Shown: positions 25,936 to 35,079, counted from the first letter of the stretch. The stretch is 64,000 bases of DNA from Peribacillus sp. FSL E2-0218 (GCF_037992945.1 NZ_CP150304.1:2545501-2609500); one strand, 5' to 3'. Notes: generated by a model not told the origin, from the sequence alone. Program-made: numbers and translations.

Positions 25936-26442
25936 TTACACTTGTGGGGTCGGAGTCGGTTTTGCATATCCACTTTTGTATTTTTCGTCCACTTTATTCC
26001 TGATTTTTTTAATGTTCATGCCGTCATTCCAGTCCAAAATTGATTGTGCTGCTATTTCCAAGCAAACGCCGCACTTCGTCCCATGGTCGTCCCAAACCAC
26101 TTCCCCATTTTGTTTATTCTCATGGATAAAGCAATCATAGTTATTTTTATGGTTCGCTGATTCCCCGCAACCGCAGTAGCATGGGATTTTTTCTAGTAAA
26201 TCTTTATTTTGGGCAACCGCTAAATAGATGGTTTTCATGTCTTCCGGTTTTCCTGATAAGAAATTTGGTGCGATTTCCTTACTTGCGGTTTCTTCTTGGA
26301 CATCGGCTGATGCTTCATGATCAGAATGTCCTTCATGGCTGGTTTCTTTTTTTTCGACAACGCTTTTTTCTTCACTCGCACAAGCTGAAAGCAATAATGT
26401 AGAACAAACTCCAAAGGTCATGGTCATCATTTTAACATTCAT
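25936..26442 (-). CDS. PCYCGC-motif lipoprotein
   Basis: A 168-residue lipoprotein. The signal sequence ends in the lipobox LLSAC, after which comes a His- and Glu-rich linker (HEGHSDHEAS) that may bind metal. The folded part contains the PCYCGC motif (IPCYCGCGESANHKNNYDC), further cysteines in GTKCGVCLEIA, and DCFIHE. Proteins of this family occur widely in bacilli and have no proven function; a metal or redox role is inferred from the cysteines. AAGGAGTG precedes ATG 26442. Confidence 0.88.
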   Translation of the reverse strand: MNVKMMTMTFGVCSTLLLSACASEEKSVVEKKETSHEGHSDHEASADVQEETASKEIAPNFLSGKPEDMKTIYLAVAQNKDLLEKIPCYCGCGESANHKNNYDCFIHENKQNGEVVWDDHGTKCGVCLEIAAQSILDWNDGMNIKKIRNKVDEKYKSGYAKPTPTPQV

Positions 26443-26532
26443 TTTGACACTCCTTGTTCCAGATTGATATTCCCATTTTATTACACTTGGTGTATTTCTA
26501 CAAATTTATTGAAAGGGTCCATCCTGCTAGTT

Positions 26533-28398
26533 TCATGATAATTTTTTTAATACATATGAAGATAAGGGGGGAACGGTTATTTGATTCCCTTTAATTCTTT
26601 CTATTTCTTCCAGGCCAGCAAGCTGTCCATTCGCTAAAACGGACCAATCCCCTTGCTGCGGAAGTGCAAGGTTTATCGATTGCCAATTGGCGTTGTGGAT
26701 GACAGCCAATCTTGAATCTTCCGTTACTAAAGTGAATGCAACCACATTCGATGGAGCATCAATGAATTGTAAATGCTGCTCGATTTCTTCGGGTGTTCTC
26801 AATCTGAAGGCACTGTGATTTTTTCTTATCGAAATCAAGCCCTTCATATATTCGACTTCGATTTTAAAATCTGCCCTTCTTTTCCAATCCAAGCGGTTTA
26901 TCCAGTCAGAGGATTGATAGCTATTTTCATCGCCCTCCTTCGAGCGCATGAATTCCTGGCCAGCATGTATCATCGGTATTCCCTGGGACAGCAGGACGAT
27001 GGCGGAAGCCAATTTATGCATCTGTTTACGTTCCGTTTCGGAAGCTTCTGGGTTAGTGATGGCAAGCTTATCCCAGAGGGTGAAGTTATCATGTGCTTCC
27101 ACATAATTGATGACTTGGTCTGGTGTTTGATAGGTTGCCATTTGGTCATCGTAGTGCAAACCGGCAGCTATGCTTTTTCTTATGATATCTTCCATTCCTG
27201 GTTTCCCATTGATGAATCCCTTATCATGCTTATCCATTACAAAACCTTTTAATCCGTCCCTGATTGCATCATTAAAATGAGCGATTCCAGGCATTTTATA
27301 AGCATTTTTTTGATTCGCCTTCTGCTCTTGGGGCAATGGAGTATTCATATCCCAGCCTTCGCCCAGCACAATGATCGTCGGATCGATCTCTGCAAGCGTT
27401 TTTTTCACTTCATTCATCGTTGCCACATCATGAATCCCCATTAAATCAAAACGGAAGCCATCAAGGTTATATTCCTTTGCCCAATAGGCGACGGATTCAA
27501 CGATGAATTTACGCATCATTTTCCGTTCGGATGCGGTATCATTCCCTACCCCAGTGCCATTCGATAAAGTACCGTCGTCGTTATAGCGGAAAAAATAGGT
27601 GGGTACCAGCTTATTGAAGTTCGAATCGGCCACTGTATAAACGTGATTATAGACGACATCCATGATGACACGCAAACCATGGTCATGAAGGGCCTGGATC
27701 ATTTCCTTCAACTCCCTGATCCTCACTTTTGATTGGTAAGGGTCAGTCGAATACGATCCTTCTGGTGCGTTATAATTTTTCGGATCATAGCCCCAATTGT
27801 ATTGCGGTTCCTTTAATTTCGTTTCATTGACGGTGGCAAAATCGAATATCGGGATAAATTGTACATGGGTCACCCCTAGGTCCTTTATATGGTCCAGCCC
27901 TGTTTTCACTCCCTTAGGACCTTTCGTCCCTTCTTCAATCACCCCCAGGAATTTACCCTTCTGTGTAATTCCGCTCTCCGGATGGATCGATAAATCCCTT
28001 ATATGTAATTCATAGATGATGATGTCCTCCGGTTCATCAAGCGGAGGTTTGTCATGTGTCCATTTTTTTGGATTCGTGTCAGCCAAGTCCACCACGACCC
28101 CTTTATCACCATTGACCGTGACTGCGCGTACATAAGGATCGACGGCTTCATCCCATACCTCTCCAATCTTTACTTTATATGTATAAATCAAGCCATCGTG
28201 ATCGCCGCATAATTCTGCAAACCATGTCCCCTTTTCAGAACGAGCCATCTCGATTTCAAGTCCCGCTGAATCATCCCATTGTTCATACGTGACCAGTTTT
28301 GCTTCAGATGCTGCAGGTGCCCATAATCTGAAACACGTTTTATCTTTATGGTAGGTATTCCCCAGGTCTTTGCCATCAAAGAAATAGAGGCGGTCCAC
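26533..28398 (-). CDS. pulA: Type I pullulanase
   Basis: A cytoplasmic GH13 debranching enzyme that cleaves alpha-1,6 links in pullulan and branched dextrins. A CBM48-type module (CFRLWAPAASEAKLV) precedes the barrel, which shows YNWGYDP, MDVVYNHVY, GFRFDLMG (nucleophile Asp), VLGEGWDM (acid Glu) and NYVEAHDN. No secretion signal is present. The annotated GTG 28398 has a poor ribosome site, and the same frame stays open upstream to about 28524 with protein-like sequence, so the true N-terminus may be longer (see findings). It would work with the glycogen genes at 61-64 kb. Confidence 0.9.
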   Translation of the reverse strand: MDRLYFFDGKDLGNTYHKDKTCFRLWAPAASEAKLVTYEQWDDSAGLEIEMARSEKGTWFAELCGDHDGLIYTYKVKIGEVWDEAVDPYVRAVTVNGDKGVVVDLADTNPKKWTHDKPPLDEPEDIIIYELHIRDLSIHPESGITQKGKFLGVIEEGTKGPKGVKTGLDHIKDLGVTHVQFIPIFDFATVNETKLKEPQYNWGYDPKNYNAPEGSYSTDPYQSKVRIRELKEMIQALHDHGLRVIMDVVYNHVYTVADSNFNKLVPTYFFRYNDDGTLSNGTGVGNDTASERKMMRKFIVESVAYWAKEYNLDGFRFDLMGIHDVATMNEVKKTLAEIDPTIIVLGEGWDMNTPLPQEQKANQKNAYKMPGIAHFNDAIRDGLKGFVMDKHDKGFINGKPGMEDIIRKSIAAGLHYDDQMATYQTPDQVINYVEAHDNFTLWDKLAITNPEASETERKQMHKLASAIVLLSQGIPMIHAGQEFMRSKEGDENSYQSSDWINRLDWKRRADFKIEVEYMKGLISIRKNHSAFRLRTPEEIEQHLQFIDAPSNVVAFTLVTEDSRLAVIHNANWQSINLALPQQGDWSVLANGQLAGLEEIERIKGNQITVPPLSSYVLKKLS

Positions 28399-28736
28399 TT
28401 CTTCTGGATTCAGTGGATGAATATTCGCAAAAGGAAGTGAAATTGATGGATTTTCTGTATCTGCATCCGTCTCTTTTCGATTATCGATATTTTCTTCTTC
28501 AAAATAAAGTGAATCTTTAATAAGTCATTCCCCCATTGAAATTCCCTTTTTAGAACAGGAATCCATTTAATGTCTATACTTATACTTATGGCCCAAAGTT
28601 TGATAACTTGCTTTACACTTTGGGTTCTCCTGACTTGATACTTTATACTCGCGATGATAGAGAACATTCTGAATTCAGATTTGTAACTTTATCATATCAA
28701 TGTTTTCTTTCCAATCATAAAATAATGCTAAAAAAA
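28399..28736. other. Upstream region of the pullulanase gene
   Basis: The left part (28399-28524) keeps the pullulanase frame open and is probably coding. GGGGG at 28530-28534 could be its ribosome site. The rest is non-coding up to the clpE terminator. The 85-residue leftward frame at 28410-28667 reads out of phase with the pullulanase and is not credible. Confidence 0.45.
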
Positions 28737-28775
28737 AAATGCCTCCATAACAGTATTACGGTCTAGGAGGCATTT
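28737..28775 (-). terminator. clpE terminator
   Basis: Arms 28737-28746 and 28766-28775 pair exactly (AAATGCCTCC with GGAGGCATTT), and on the minus strand the stem runs into ten Ts. It starts 11 bases after the clpE stop codon. Confidence 0.9.
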
Positions 28776-28785
28776 CTAGTACTCT

Positions 28786-30915
28786 TTATCGTGTTTTAAT
28801 TATGTTCACACGGTCGTTTTCTACGATTGCCGTGAACTTCTTAACATCAGGCTGCTCGTATATGAAATCAGTGATTCCGTCTTCAAGCTCTTCCTGTAGG
28901 ACCCTGCGAAGCGGTCTAGCACCGAATGTCGGATGATATCCCAATTCAATCAGTTTTTGTTTGGCTTCATCCGTTACGGTTAAGGATATTTCTTGTGCAG
29001 CTAATGTCTCGCCAAGTTCTTTCAGCATGATATCGACGATTTGGAGAAGGTCTTCCTTCTTCAATGCGGAAAATTCGATGATGCTATCGAACCTATTCAA
29101 GAATTCCGGCTTGAAGAAATTGCCCAATGACTGGAGGATGGAAGCCTCCTCCACTGCAGTACTTGTGCCGAACCCCATGACTTTTTGTTTTTCGCCTACA
29201 CCGGCGTTGCTTGTCATGATGATGACCGTGTCTTTGAAAGTAACAGTACGACCTTGGCTGTCCGTTAACCGGCCGTCTTCCAAAATTTGCAGGAACATGT
29301 GCATAACATCTGGATGCGCCTTTTCAATCTCATCCAATAAGATGATGCTGTATGGTTTACGGCGAACCTTTTCAGTTAATTGTCCCGCTTCTTCATGACC
29401 AACATATCCAGGAGGTGAGCCAATTAACTTGGAAATACTATGTTTTTCCATGAACTCGCTCATATCAAGGCGAATCATCGCTTCCTTGTCTCCAAACAAT
29501 TCGTCAGCAAGGGTTTTTGCCAATTCCGTTTTACCGACTCCCGTTGGTCCAACGAAAAGGAATGAACCTGTAGGACGATTTTTCGATTTCAGCCCCGCGC
29601 GGCTTCTGCGGACGGCTTTTGCAACCTTCCTGACTGCTTCTTCCTGTCCGATGACTTTATTCATGAGTTGAGCTTGAAGGTGCACCATTTTCTCTTGCTC
29701 GTCTTCCTGTAACTTGCCTACCGGTATACCGGTTTTTTGTTCGATGATGCTCTGGATGTTTTCAATGGTAACGATTGGTTTTACAGAGTTGCTTCCTGAC
29801 TGCAATAACGTTTCAAGCTTTTCTTCTTCATCTCGCAGTGTTGCCGCTTTTTCATACGCTTCTTCTTTTAGGGCCCGTTCTTTTTCTTTATAGATTTGGG
29901 CAAGACGCTCTTTCAAATCCTCTTCCTGTCCATCTTCAATCGTCAGGTTCAACTTGGAGCCGGCTTCATCCATCAAGTCAATTGCCTTATCTGGCAGAAA
30001 ACGATCTTGAATGTAACGATTCGACAGCTCCACTGCCGCTTTGAGTGATTCTTCACTATAGGTAACCCCATGATATGCTTCATAGCTTTCTTTTAATCCT
30101 TTTAAAATCACTAGCGCTTCATCCGTTGTCGGCTCATCAACCTGAACCGGTTGAAAACGTCGTTCAAGTGCACCGTCTTTTTCGATTTTTCGATATTCAG
30201 ACAAAGTAGTCGCGCCGACAAGTTGAAGTTCACCCCTGGCGAGTGCAGGTTTTAGAATATTCCCGGCATCCATTGATCCTTCAGCCGAACCGGCCCCGAC
30301 AATTTGGTGAATCTCATCAATGAATAAAATGATGTTTTTTCTTGTCTGTAATTCACTTATCAGCTGCTTCATCCGTTCTTCGAATTGGCCCCGGATTCCG
30401 GTATTGCTGACAAGGGAAGCAACATCAAGCATATAGACCAGCTTATTGCGCAATTTAACAGGTACAGAGCCTTCGGCAATGGCAAGGGCCAGACCCTCCG
30501 CGATGGCTGTTTTACCTACCCCCGGTTCACCTATTAGAACTGGATTATTTTTATTTCGCCTATTCAGAACTTCTATCACTCGTTTTATTTCTTCATTCCT
30601 GCCGATTACCGGATCAATCAGCCCTGCTTTTGCGGCATCGGTCAAGTTGCTTCCATATTCCTCAAGCAACCCTCCTCCTTCACTTTGGTTAACAGGCTCT
30701 GGTTGAGGTGCTTCGTTATGATTAAATGGATTGAATGGGTGATGGAATCCATTGAACTGGGCTTTACCAGTATCGATTCCCCCCATTGCTGCTCCCAGCT
30801 TATTTCGTTCTTCTTTATAACAAGTGGAGCACAGTTTCACATCATGCTCCTGACCATTCATATTTAGATGGACTTGAATATTAGCTTGGTTTACATGGCA
30901 TTTTTCACAAAACAT
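28786..30915 (-). CDS. clpE: Clp protease ATP-binding subunit ClpE
   Basis: A 709-residue Hsp100 unfoldase that feeds proteins to ClpP. The N-terminal zinc finger typical of ClpE is present (C3, C6, C29, C32), then AAA domain 1 with Walker A GEPGVGKT, a UVR-type coiled segment around DLKERLAQIYKEKERALKEE, and AAA domain 2 with GPTGVGKTE and LDEIEKAHPDV. ATG 30915 follows AAGGAGGAG. Two CtsR boxes sit on the promoter, so heat and protein stress should induce it. Confidence 0.97.
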   Translation of the reverse strand: MFCEKCHVNQANIQVHLNMNGQEHDVKLCSTCYKEERNKLGAAMGGIDTGKAQFNGFHHPFNPFNHNEAPQPEPVNQSEGGGLLEEYGSNLTDAAKAGLIDPVIGRNEEIKRVIEVLNRRNKNNPVLIGEPGVGKTAIAEGLALAIAEGSVPVKLRNKLVYMLDVASLVSNTGIRGQFEERMKQLISELQTRKNIILFIDEIHQIVGAGSAEGSMDAGNILKPALARGELQLVGATTLSEYRKIEKDGALERRFQPVQVDEPTTDEALVILKGLKESYEAYHGVTYSEESLKAAVELSNRYIQDRFLPDKAIDLMDEAGSKLNLTIEDGQEEDLKERLAQIYKEKERALKEEAYEKAATLRDEEEKLETLLQSGSNSVKPIVTIENIQSIIEQKTGIPVGKLQEDEQEKMVHLQAQLMNKVIGQEEAVRKVAKAVRRSRAGLKSKNRPTGSFLFVGPTGVGKTELAKTLADELFGDKEAMIRLDMSEFMEKHSISKLIGSPPGYVGHEEAGQLTEKVRRKPYSIILLDEIEKAHPDVMHMFLQILEDGRLTDSQGRTVTFKDTVIIMTSNAGVGEKQKVMGFGTSTAVEEASILQSLGNFFKPEFLNRFDSIIEFSALKKEDLLQIVDIMLKELGETLAAQEISLTVTDEAKQKLIELGYHPTFGARPLRRVLQEELEDGITDFIYEQPDVKKFTAIVENDRVNIIKTR

Positions 30916-30951
30916 GTAGTACTCCTCCTTAAAATATCGTGATTAGGAAAC

Positions 30952-31007
30952 TTTGACCTTTTTTGACCTTATGAGTTTATTATACATTGACCTTCTTTGA
31001 CTTTCAA
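30952..31007 (-). promoter_or_regulatory. clpE promoter with two CtsR operators
   Basis: On the minus strand TTGAAA (31007-31002), 17 bases, TATAAT (30984-30979). A perfect CtsR heptamer repeat GGTCAAA-N3-GGTCAAA lies at 30968-30952, just downstream of the -10. A second, less perfect copy lies at 31002-30986 within the spacer. This is the classic arrangement for CtsR repression. Confidence 0.9.
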
Positions 31008-31377
31008 TCATTTTGTCTTCGAATATGTATCACCATTACAGGAATTATCCTCATTCCATAAAGGAGATAATGTTGGAGATCCCGAAATGTTTTGCTTAGC
31101 ATATTAAATGATCGATCGAGAGTCAAATGATTCGGCCTCTTTTCGTAGGAGTATCGAAGCCATTTTTATTTATTACCCAGTCAAGTGCGACTTATAACCC
31201 ACAGGCGAAAGCTAACTGTACCGAGTGAAGCAGTTCCTTAATTGGAGAGGCAGTCAGTTTGAGGTTCTAATTAGTCAAGTTTAGGTGAAAGCTATCCATT
31301 ACTGAAAATGCTGCGGCAATGAGCATCAGAACAGGAAGTCACACTTCTTTGAAAAGCGAAGATAGGAGGGAAAGATA
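31008..31377. other. Non-coding region upstream of the GXWXG gene
   Basis: About 370 bases. No credible frame and no clear RNA fold were recognised. It must carry the promoter of the rightward gene at 31378. Confidence 0.4.
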
Positions 31378-31922
31378 TTGCATGATAAGGACATTCTAAA
31401 CGAGCAACTGCGAAGGGGAAGTTCACAAACTGAAGCTTTTGAATTCTTTGACCGGCTCGGGACGGTCGGCTTCGAAGAGATGAGAGGACTATGGAAAGGA
31501 GAAGAACTTAGAACTGGGCATCCAATGGATGGCTTGTTACCTGCATCGAATTGGTACGACAAGAGATTCATTAATGAAGAGCATGTCCAGCCACTTGTAT
31601 TCCAAAAGGGAAATGGGGAATTGTTCGCTGGAAATCCTGGTCTCATACCGATAAGCATAAGCTATGGAAAATTTCCTGACACATTCATCACGCTTGCCAT
31701 GAAAATTTTTCTCCCCCTGTAAAAAACAAAAAAAGCTGGGCAAGGCTGAGACAGATCCAATATAGGGGAAAAGTAAGCGCAGGGATGGTTTATGATCAAA
31801 AAAGCATCATAGATCTGTTTCGGAAAGTTGACGAAGATACATTGCTTGGTGTCATGGACATCAAGGATTTTTTTCCTGACAAGTCATACTTCTTTGTGTT
31901 AAGAAGAATAAATGAACCATGA
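31378..31922 (+). pseudogene. GXWXG/DUF4334 protein gene with one frameshift
   Basis: TTG 31378 lies eight bases after AGGAGG and opens a frame with the GXWXG motif (EEMRGLWKGEEL) and FQKGNGELFAGNPGL. That frame stops at about 31722. Restoring one T in the run near 31706-31711 gives the read-through LAMKIFSPPVKNKKSW, then RLRQIQYRGKVSAGMVYD and VMDIKDFFPDKSYFF, the DUF4334 end, with a stop at 31920-31922. The repaired protein would be about 181 residues, normal for the family. A single lesion in a homopolymer means a sequencing error is possible. Function of the family is unknown. Confidence 0.75.
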
Positions 31923-32154
31923 AGAATCTACGCTTTAAGATCGGTCCTATCTTTGTAATGGTACAAAACGTTTGAAGGACATCGTCAACAAATGAAGGGA
32001 ATGGAAAAACCAGCTTTTACTTAAGCCTACTCATTCCGTACGCGATTAGGTTTCGATCGGTGCCAGCATCGTCGGAATTTTTGTACGAGCATTATCTAGT
32101 GGGGCATATTTCAAGGGGATAAACCAACAGATTTGAGAATGTGAACAAAAAAAA
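31923..32154. other. Intergenic region with a possible coding remnant
   Basis: Between the GXWXG gene and the NlpC/P60 terminator. At about 32036-32121 a plus-strand frame ending in TGA reads VSIGASIVGIFVRALSSG and resembles the end of a membrane protein, but it has no start or ribosome site. It may be a fragment of a lost gene. Confidence 0.3.
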
Positions 32155-32172
32155 GAGACTTCATCAAGTCTC
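32150..32172 (-). terminator. Terminator of the NlpC/P60 gene
   Basis: GAGACTT (32155-32161) and AAGTCTC (32166-32172) pair exactly, and on the minus strand eight Ts follow. It lies 29 bases after the gene. Confidence 0.8.
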
Positions 32173-32200
32173 ATGCTTTTCGTATTTGCTTCCATTTATA

Positions 32201-32644
32201 TTATAAGCGTTTTGCACCGATGTATTTCGGCTTCCAATATGGATTATTGGTTTTGGCATATGACACTCCCTTAGAGGATGCGGAGTGTATGAATTGATTG
32301 TCGCCTATGTATATAGCCACGTGTGTAGGCTTTTTCGCTTTATTTGGTGCGAAGAACATTAAGTCCCCTTTTTGCAGCGTTTTAACTGACTTGCCTTTTT
32401 TATATATGTCAGCAGCCGTCCTCGGTAGATTCTTGCCAGCCTTTTGGTACGAATATTTCACTAGTCCGGAACAATCAAAACCTGATGATGAAATGCCGCC
32501 CATTTTATATTTTGTGCCCAATTCACTTTTGGCCACTTTAATCGCTTTTGTATGATATGAAGCAGCCTCGGCTTGGCTCCCTGTATAGGTTGCTGACCCA
32601 AGCATGATAGCTAATGACAATCCGACGACAATTTTCTTGAACAA
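32201..32644 (-). CDS. Secreted NlpC/P60-family cell-wall hydrolase
   Basis: A 147-residue exported protein. Residues 1-27 form a signal peptide (hydrophobic IVVGLSLAIMLGSATYTG, cleavage after AEA). The rest is one NlpC/P60 domain with catalytic Cys in SGFDCSGLVKYSY, His in KPTHVAIYIGD and the third polar residue in QFIHSASSKG. Such enzymes cut D-glutamyl-diaminopimelate links in peptidoglycan peptides. There are no LysM or SH3 wall-binding domains, so it is a minimal form. It is a single gene with its own terminator. Confidence 0.92.
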   Translation of the reverse strand: MFKKIVVGLSLAIMLGSATYTGSQAEAASYHTKAIKVAKSELGTKYKMGGISSSGFDCSGLVKYSYQKAGKNLPRTAADIYKKGKSVKTLQKGDLMFFAPNKAKKPTHVAIYIGDNQFIHSASSKGVSYAKTNNPYWKPKYIGAKRL

Positions 32645-32839
32645 TTTAATTTACCCCCTGATGTGATTTGCTAAACCTAATATACTAGAAAATGCATATC
32701 ATTCGCATCACAGGATCTTTACAATTATGTTACATTTAGTAGAAATAGGTAGAATGACCAAAAATAAGCGATAAAAAAGTCGAACTTTACCTACGTTCAT
32801 ACTGATTCCCTTCTTCCATTAAGCCATTGAAGCAAAAAA

Positions 32840-32862
32840 ACAGTGGTTGATTCAACCACTGT
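32840..32862 (-). terminator. Terminator overlapping the end of the YdjM-type gene
   Basis: ACAGTGGTTGA (32840-32850) and TCAACCACTGT (32852-32862) pair exactly, followed on the minus strand by seven Ts. The stem begins at the stop codon of the gene. Confidence 0.85.
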
Positions 32863-33488
32863 CAAAACGCCTTAGAGTAGAATGGCAAAAATAACTTTAC
32901 GCCCCGTTTATTGAAAGGAAGGAATTTCATATCGGCAATTAAATGACTGATATATCCGAATAAACATGTAGTGAAAATCCCGTCAACCCCAATCGCTGCC
33001 TCGAACTGATAGGCAATGATACCAAAGAAAACAATGCCGGCAATCGAATGGGTATAACTTCTATGAGGCGTAAAGGATGCTAGAATCATATAGAGACCCA
33101 GCAGCCATAACCAATTTTCCTGTAAAGACATCCCAATGCCCAAAACCCCTAATCCGCTCAGGGTGAGCATATGCCTTTGTGTTATGAATGAGGAAATAAT
33201 GATTATTCCGATCCCTGCCCCAGCCCCGATCCATTTTTCCGCCTCAAAGCCTTCCAATACGCTATAAATGATCATTAAAATTCCAATGGTTTGAGCCAGG
33301 ATCCTAATGAACTTGTGTGAAAACGTAATCCTATTGCTTAACTTCCCATCAATATCCATGTCGGGCATGAGGCCGGAAACGCCCCCGATTCCTACCAAAA
33401 ATAACGTGGTGGTCGGATCCGTTTGTAGTGAATGGGCCGTTAAGTATCCAACTGTTGCCCCAAGTGCCATGTGTGCTGTACCGTTCAA
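32862..33488 (-). CDS. YdjM/YvsG-type membrane-bound metal-dependent hydrolase
   Basis: A 208-residue polytopic membrane protein of the YdjM (LexA-binding, inner membrane-associated hydrolase) family. The family metal motifs are visible: GTAHMALG at the start, PDMDIDGKLSNR, HRSYTHSIAG and SHLIADMKFLPFNKRG. About five to six hydrophobic segments alternate with these. In E. coli the relative is SOS-induced, but no LexA box was found here. The function in bacilli is unproven. Confidence 0.87.
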   Translation of the reverse strand: MNGTAHMALGATVGYLTAHSLQTDPTTTLFLVGIGGVSGLMPDMDIDGKLSNRITFSHKFIRILAQTIGILMIIYSVLEGFEAEKWIGAGAGIGIIIISSFITQRHMLTLSGLGVLGIGMSLQENWLWLLGLYMILASFTPHRSYTHSIAGIVFFGIIAYQFEAAIGVDGIFTTCLFGYISHLIADMKFLPFNKRGVKLFLPFYSKAF

Positions 33489-33740
33489 TGTCTCTCTCCT
33501 GTTCCACTAAGATGTTGTGCTGCCTCCAAGAAACGAATGTTTGTTCGAAGCTTTATTAATACTATACAATATTTTTAAAGAAATTTCTTTATTTCTAAGA
33601 AAAAAAGCAGGAATTATCATAATTTGAAAAAAAGTGAATGTAAAGTCCCCCTATCTTCAATCCCCTTTATTTTTTTCTGTAAAATTCGCCTGTTTTATGA
33701 AATTTTATCCATAATATGAATATACTAATCTATAAGGGGA

Positions 33741-33923
33741 GTGATTCAGATAGCTTTTTTAAATGCCTTCAATAACTTTAAAAAGGGGAAAAAGTCCAAG
33801 AAAATAAAGAACATGGATTTTCGCGAACAGCATGTCAGGAGATCGTCTGAGCTCATCGGAAACAATGTGATTGTCCAGAATATTATAAATAATCACCTTG
33901 CCAAAAAAAATAACCACTTGTAA
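33741..33923 (+). CDS. Small basic protein of unknown function
   Basis: About 60 codons, strongly basic in the first half (KKGKKSKKIKN), then FREQHVRRSSELIGNN. The frame opens with GTG 33741, but that codon overlaps the site AAGGGGAGTG. The next in-frame options are ATT 33744 or ATA 33750, so the start is unclear and may be non-canonical. A terminator overlaps the stop codon, and a CATAATAT segment upstream recalls a sporulation -10. Together these suggest a genuine small gene, perhaps sporulation-linked (inference). Confidence 0.5.
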   Translation: MIQIAFLNAFNNFKKGKKSKKIKNMDFREQHVRRSSELIGNNVIVQNIINNHLAKKNNHL

Positions 33924-33935
33924 GGTGGTTTTTTT
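33912..33935. terminator. Bidirectional terminator
   Basis: AACCAC and GTGGTT form a short stem (33912-33930) with T7 on the plus strand and T8 on the minus strand. It separates the small rightward gene from the convergent leftward membrane-protein gene. Confidence 0.8.
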
Positions 33936-33950
33936 ATTTAGAGGGGCCGC

Positions 33951-34838
33951 TCACTTTCGATCATTTACATCATAAATGTAATGATACTGCAAGTAATAAT
34001 CGTAGATGACGTTTTGCAGGATTTTAATCAGGGATTTATCGAAGGTATCGAATTCGGTTTGATAACTGTTTAAGACAGTGACGAATTGACCATCCATGTT
34101 TTCAAAATAATGCAGAAGAAAGTTTTTGTAATATTCGCTATCACTGTTGCTTTTATTCGTTATGCAAGGATCACCAGTTTCGATCGACATATCGAGCATC
34201 GCTTTGATCGACTTGGGCAGTTTTGCTTTCTTGAACTGGTTCAGCGTATAGATATCATAGGTAAAGGAAAGTCCTAATTGATTGGAATAAAAGTCTGCCG
34301 CACTGTCTAATGTGTACTTCAATGGAGTCATGAATGCCTTGCTGTTGGCAATTTCCTCCGATATCTCCAATTGATATTCCTCTGATGTCAAATGTGCGGC
34401 AAATTTCATTTTCGAGCTGCTTACGCTAAATACCTCATAAACGGCTGCATCTTGTTTTTCAATTTCAATTTCTATATTAAAAAACTTAAAGTGCTTCAAT
34501 CGATAAAAAGCGATCGGTGCCAATAGAAAAAGCAAAATCCAGACAAGATACAGAAATAATGTGTTAAAAATGATTTGGTAAAATTCAGACGTGACGATCG
34601 GTTCAATGATTAACGTTATCAATGTATGTTCAAATCCTGCAGAAGCGGGAGGGATTTGGGGATGAACCGGAATGGCCGCTTCCTCTGGCTTCTTCCATGA
34701 TTGGAGTGCTAAATGGACCATCGCTACAAGTGTATAAACAAAAATTAGGATGGTGCCAATCACATATAACTTTGGCATGAAACCTATGATCCTGTCGAAA
34801 ACAGAAATCCGTTTACCTTCCTGCTCCTCTATAGCCAC
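33951..34838 (-). CDS. Two-segment membrane protein of unknown function
   Basis: A 295-residue protein not recognised as a named family. Hydrophobic segments lie at about residues 21-46 (PKLYVIGTILIFVYTLVAMV) and 88-113 (FNTLFLYLVWILLFLLAPIAFY), with a proline-rich outer loop between them. The remaining 180 residues are soluble, mostly helical and rich in Asp, Tyr and Phe. GTG 34838 follows AAAAGGAG. It stands alone with its own terminator. The layout suits a sensor or scaffold with a cytoplasmic domain, which is a guess. Confidence 0.7.
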   Translation of the reverse strand: MAIEEQEGKRISVFDRIIGFMPKLYVIGTILIFVYTLVAMVHLALQSWKKPEEAAIPVHPQIPPASAGFEHTLITLIIEPIVTSEFYQIIFNTLFLYLVWILLFLLAPIAFYRLKHFKFFNIEIEIEKQDAAVYEVFSVSSSKMKFAAHLTSEEYQLEISEEIANSKAFMTPLKYTLDSAADFYSNQLGLSFTYDIYTLNQFKKAKLPKSIKAMLDMSIETGDPCITNKSNSDSEYYKNFLLHYFENMDGQFVTVLNSYQTEFDTFDKSLIKILQNVIYDYYLQYHYIYDVNDRK

Positions 34839-35079
34839 TGTAATTGCTCCTTTTAAGAAAATTAAAATAAAGAAAAGCCAGATAGCGTCTGGGCAGTTGA
34901 GGGGAACTGCTTATTTAATTTATATGTTTGTCATTGTGTGAAAATACGTAAATATTGTTCTTTCAAGCGGCATATTCCAAAATACTTTCGACGTTTTCAT
35001 TGGAATCGGAAAAAATTCGCCACAAAAAAATGCCCTTCCCCTTCATTCACAAAAAGGAGCGGACATGAATTATTTTTAG

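Noticed and set aside
26773..27252. 159-codon frame opposite the pullulanase gene
   Set aside because: It is antisense to catalytic motifs of the pullulanase and has no ribosome site.
28410..28667. 85-codon leftward frame upstream of the pullulanase
   Set aside because: It overlaps the probable N-terminal extension of the pullulanase in another phase and is full of Ile, Lys and Arg runs typical of AT-rich noise.
28961..29398. 145-codon frame opposite clpE
   Set aside because: It lies antisense within the conserved AAA domain of clpE, and its openness follows from clpE codon bias.
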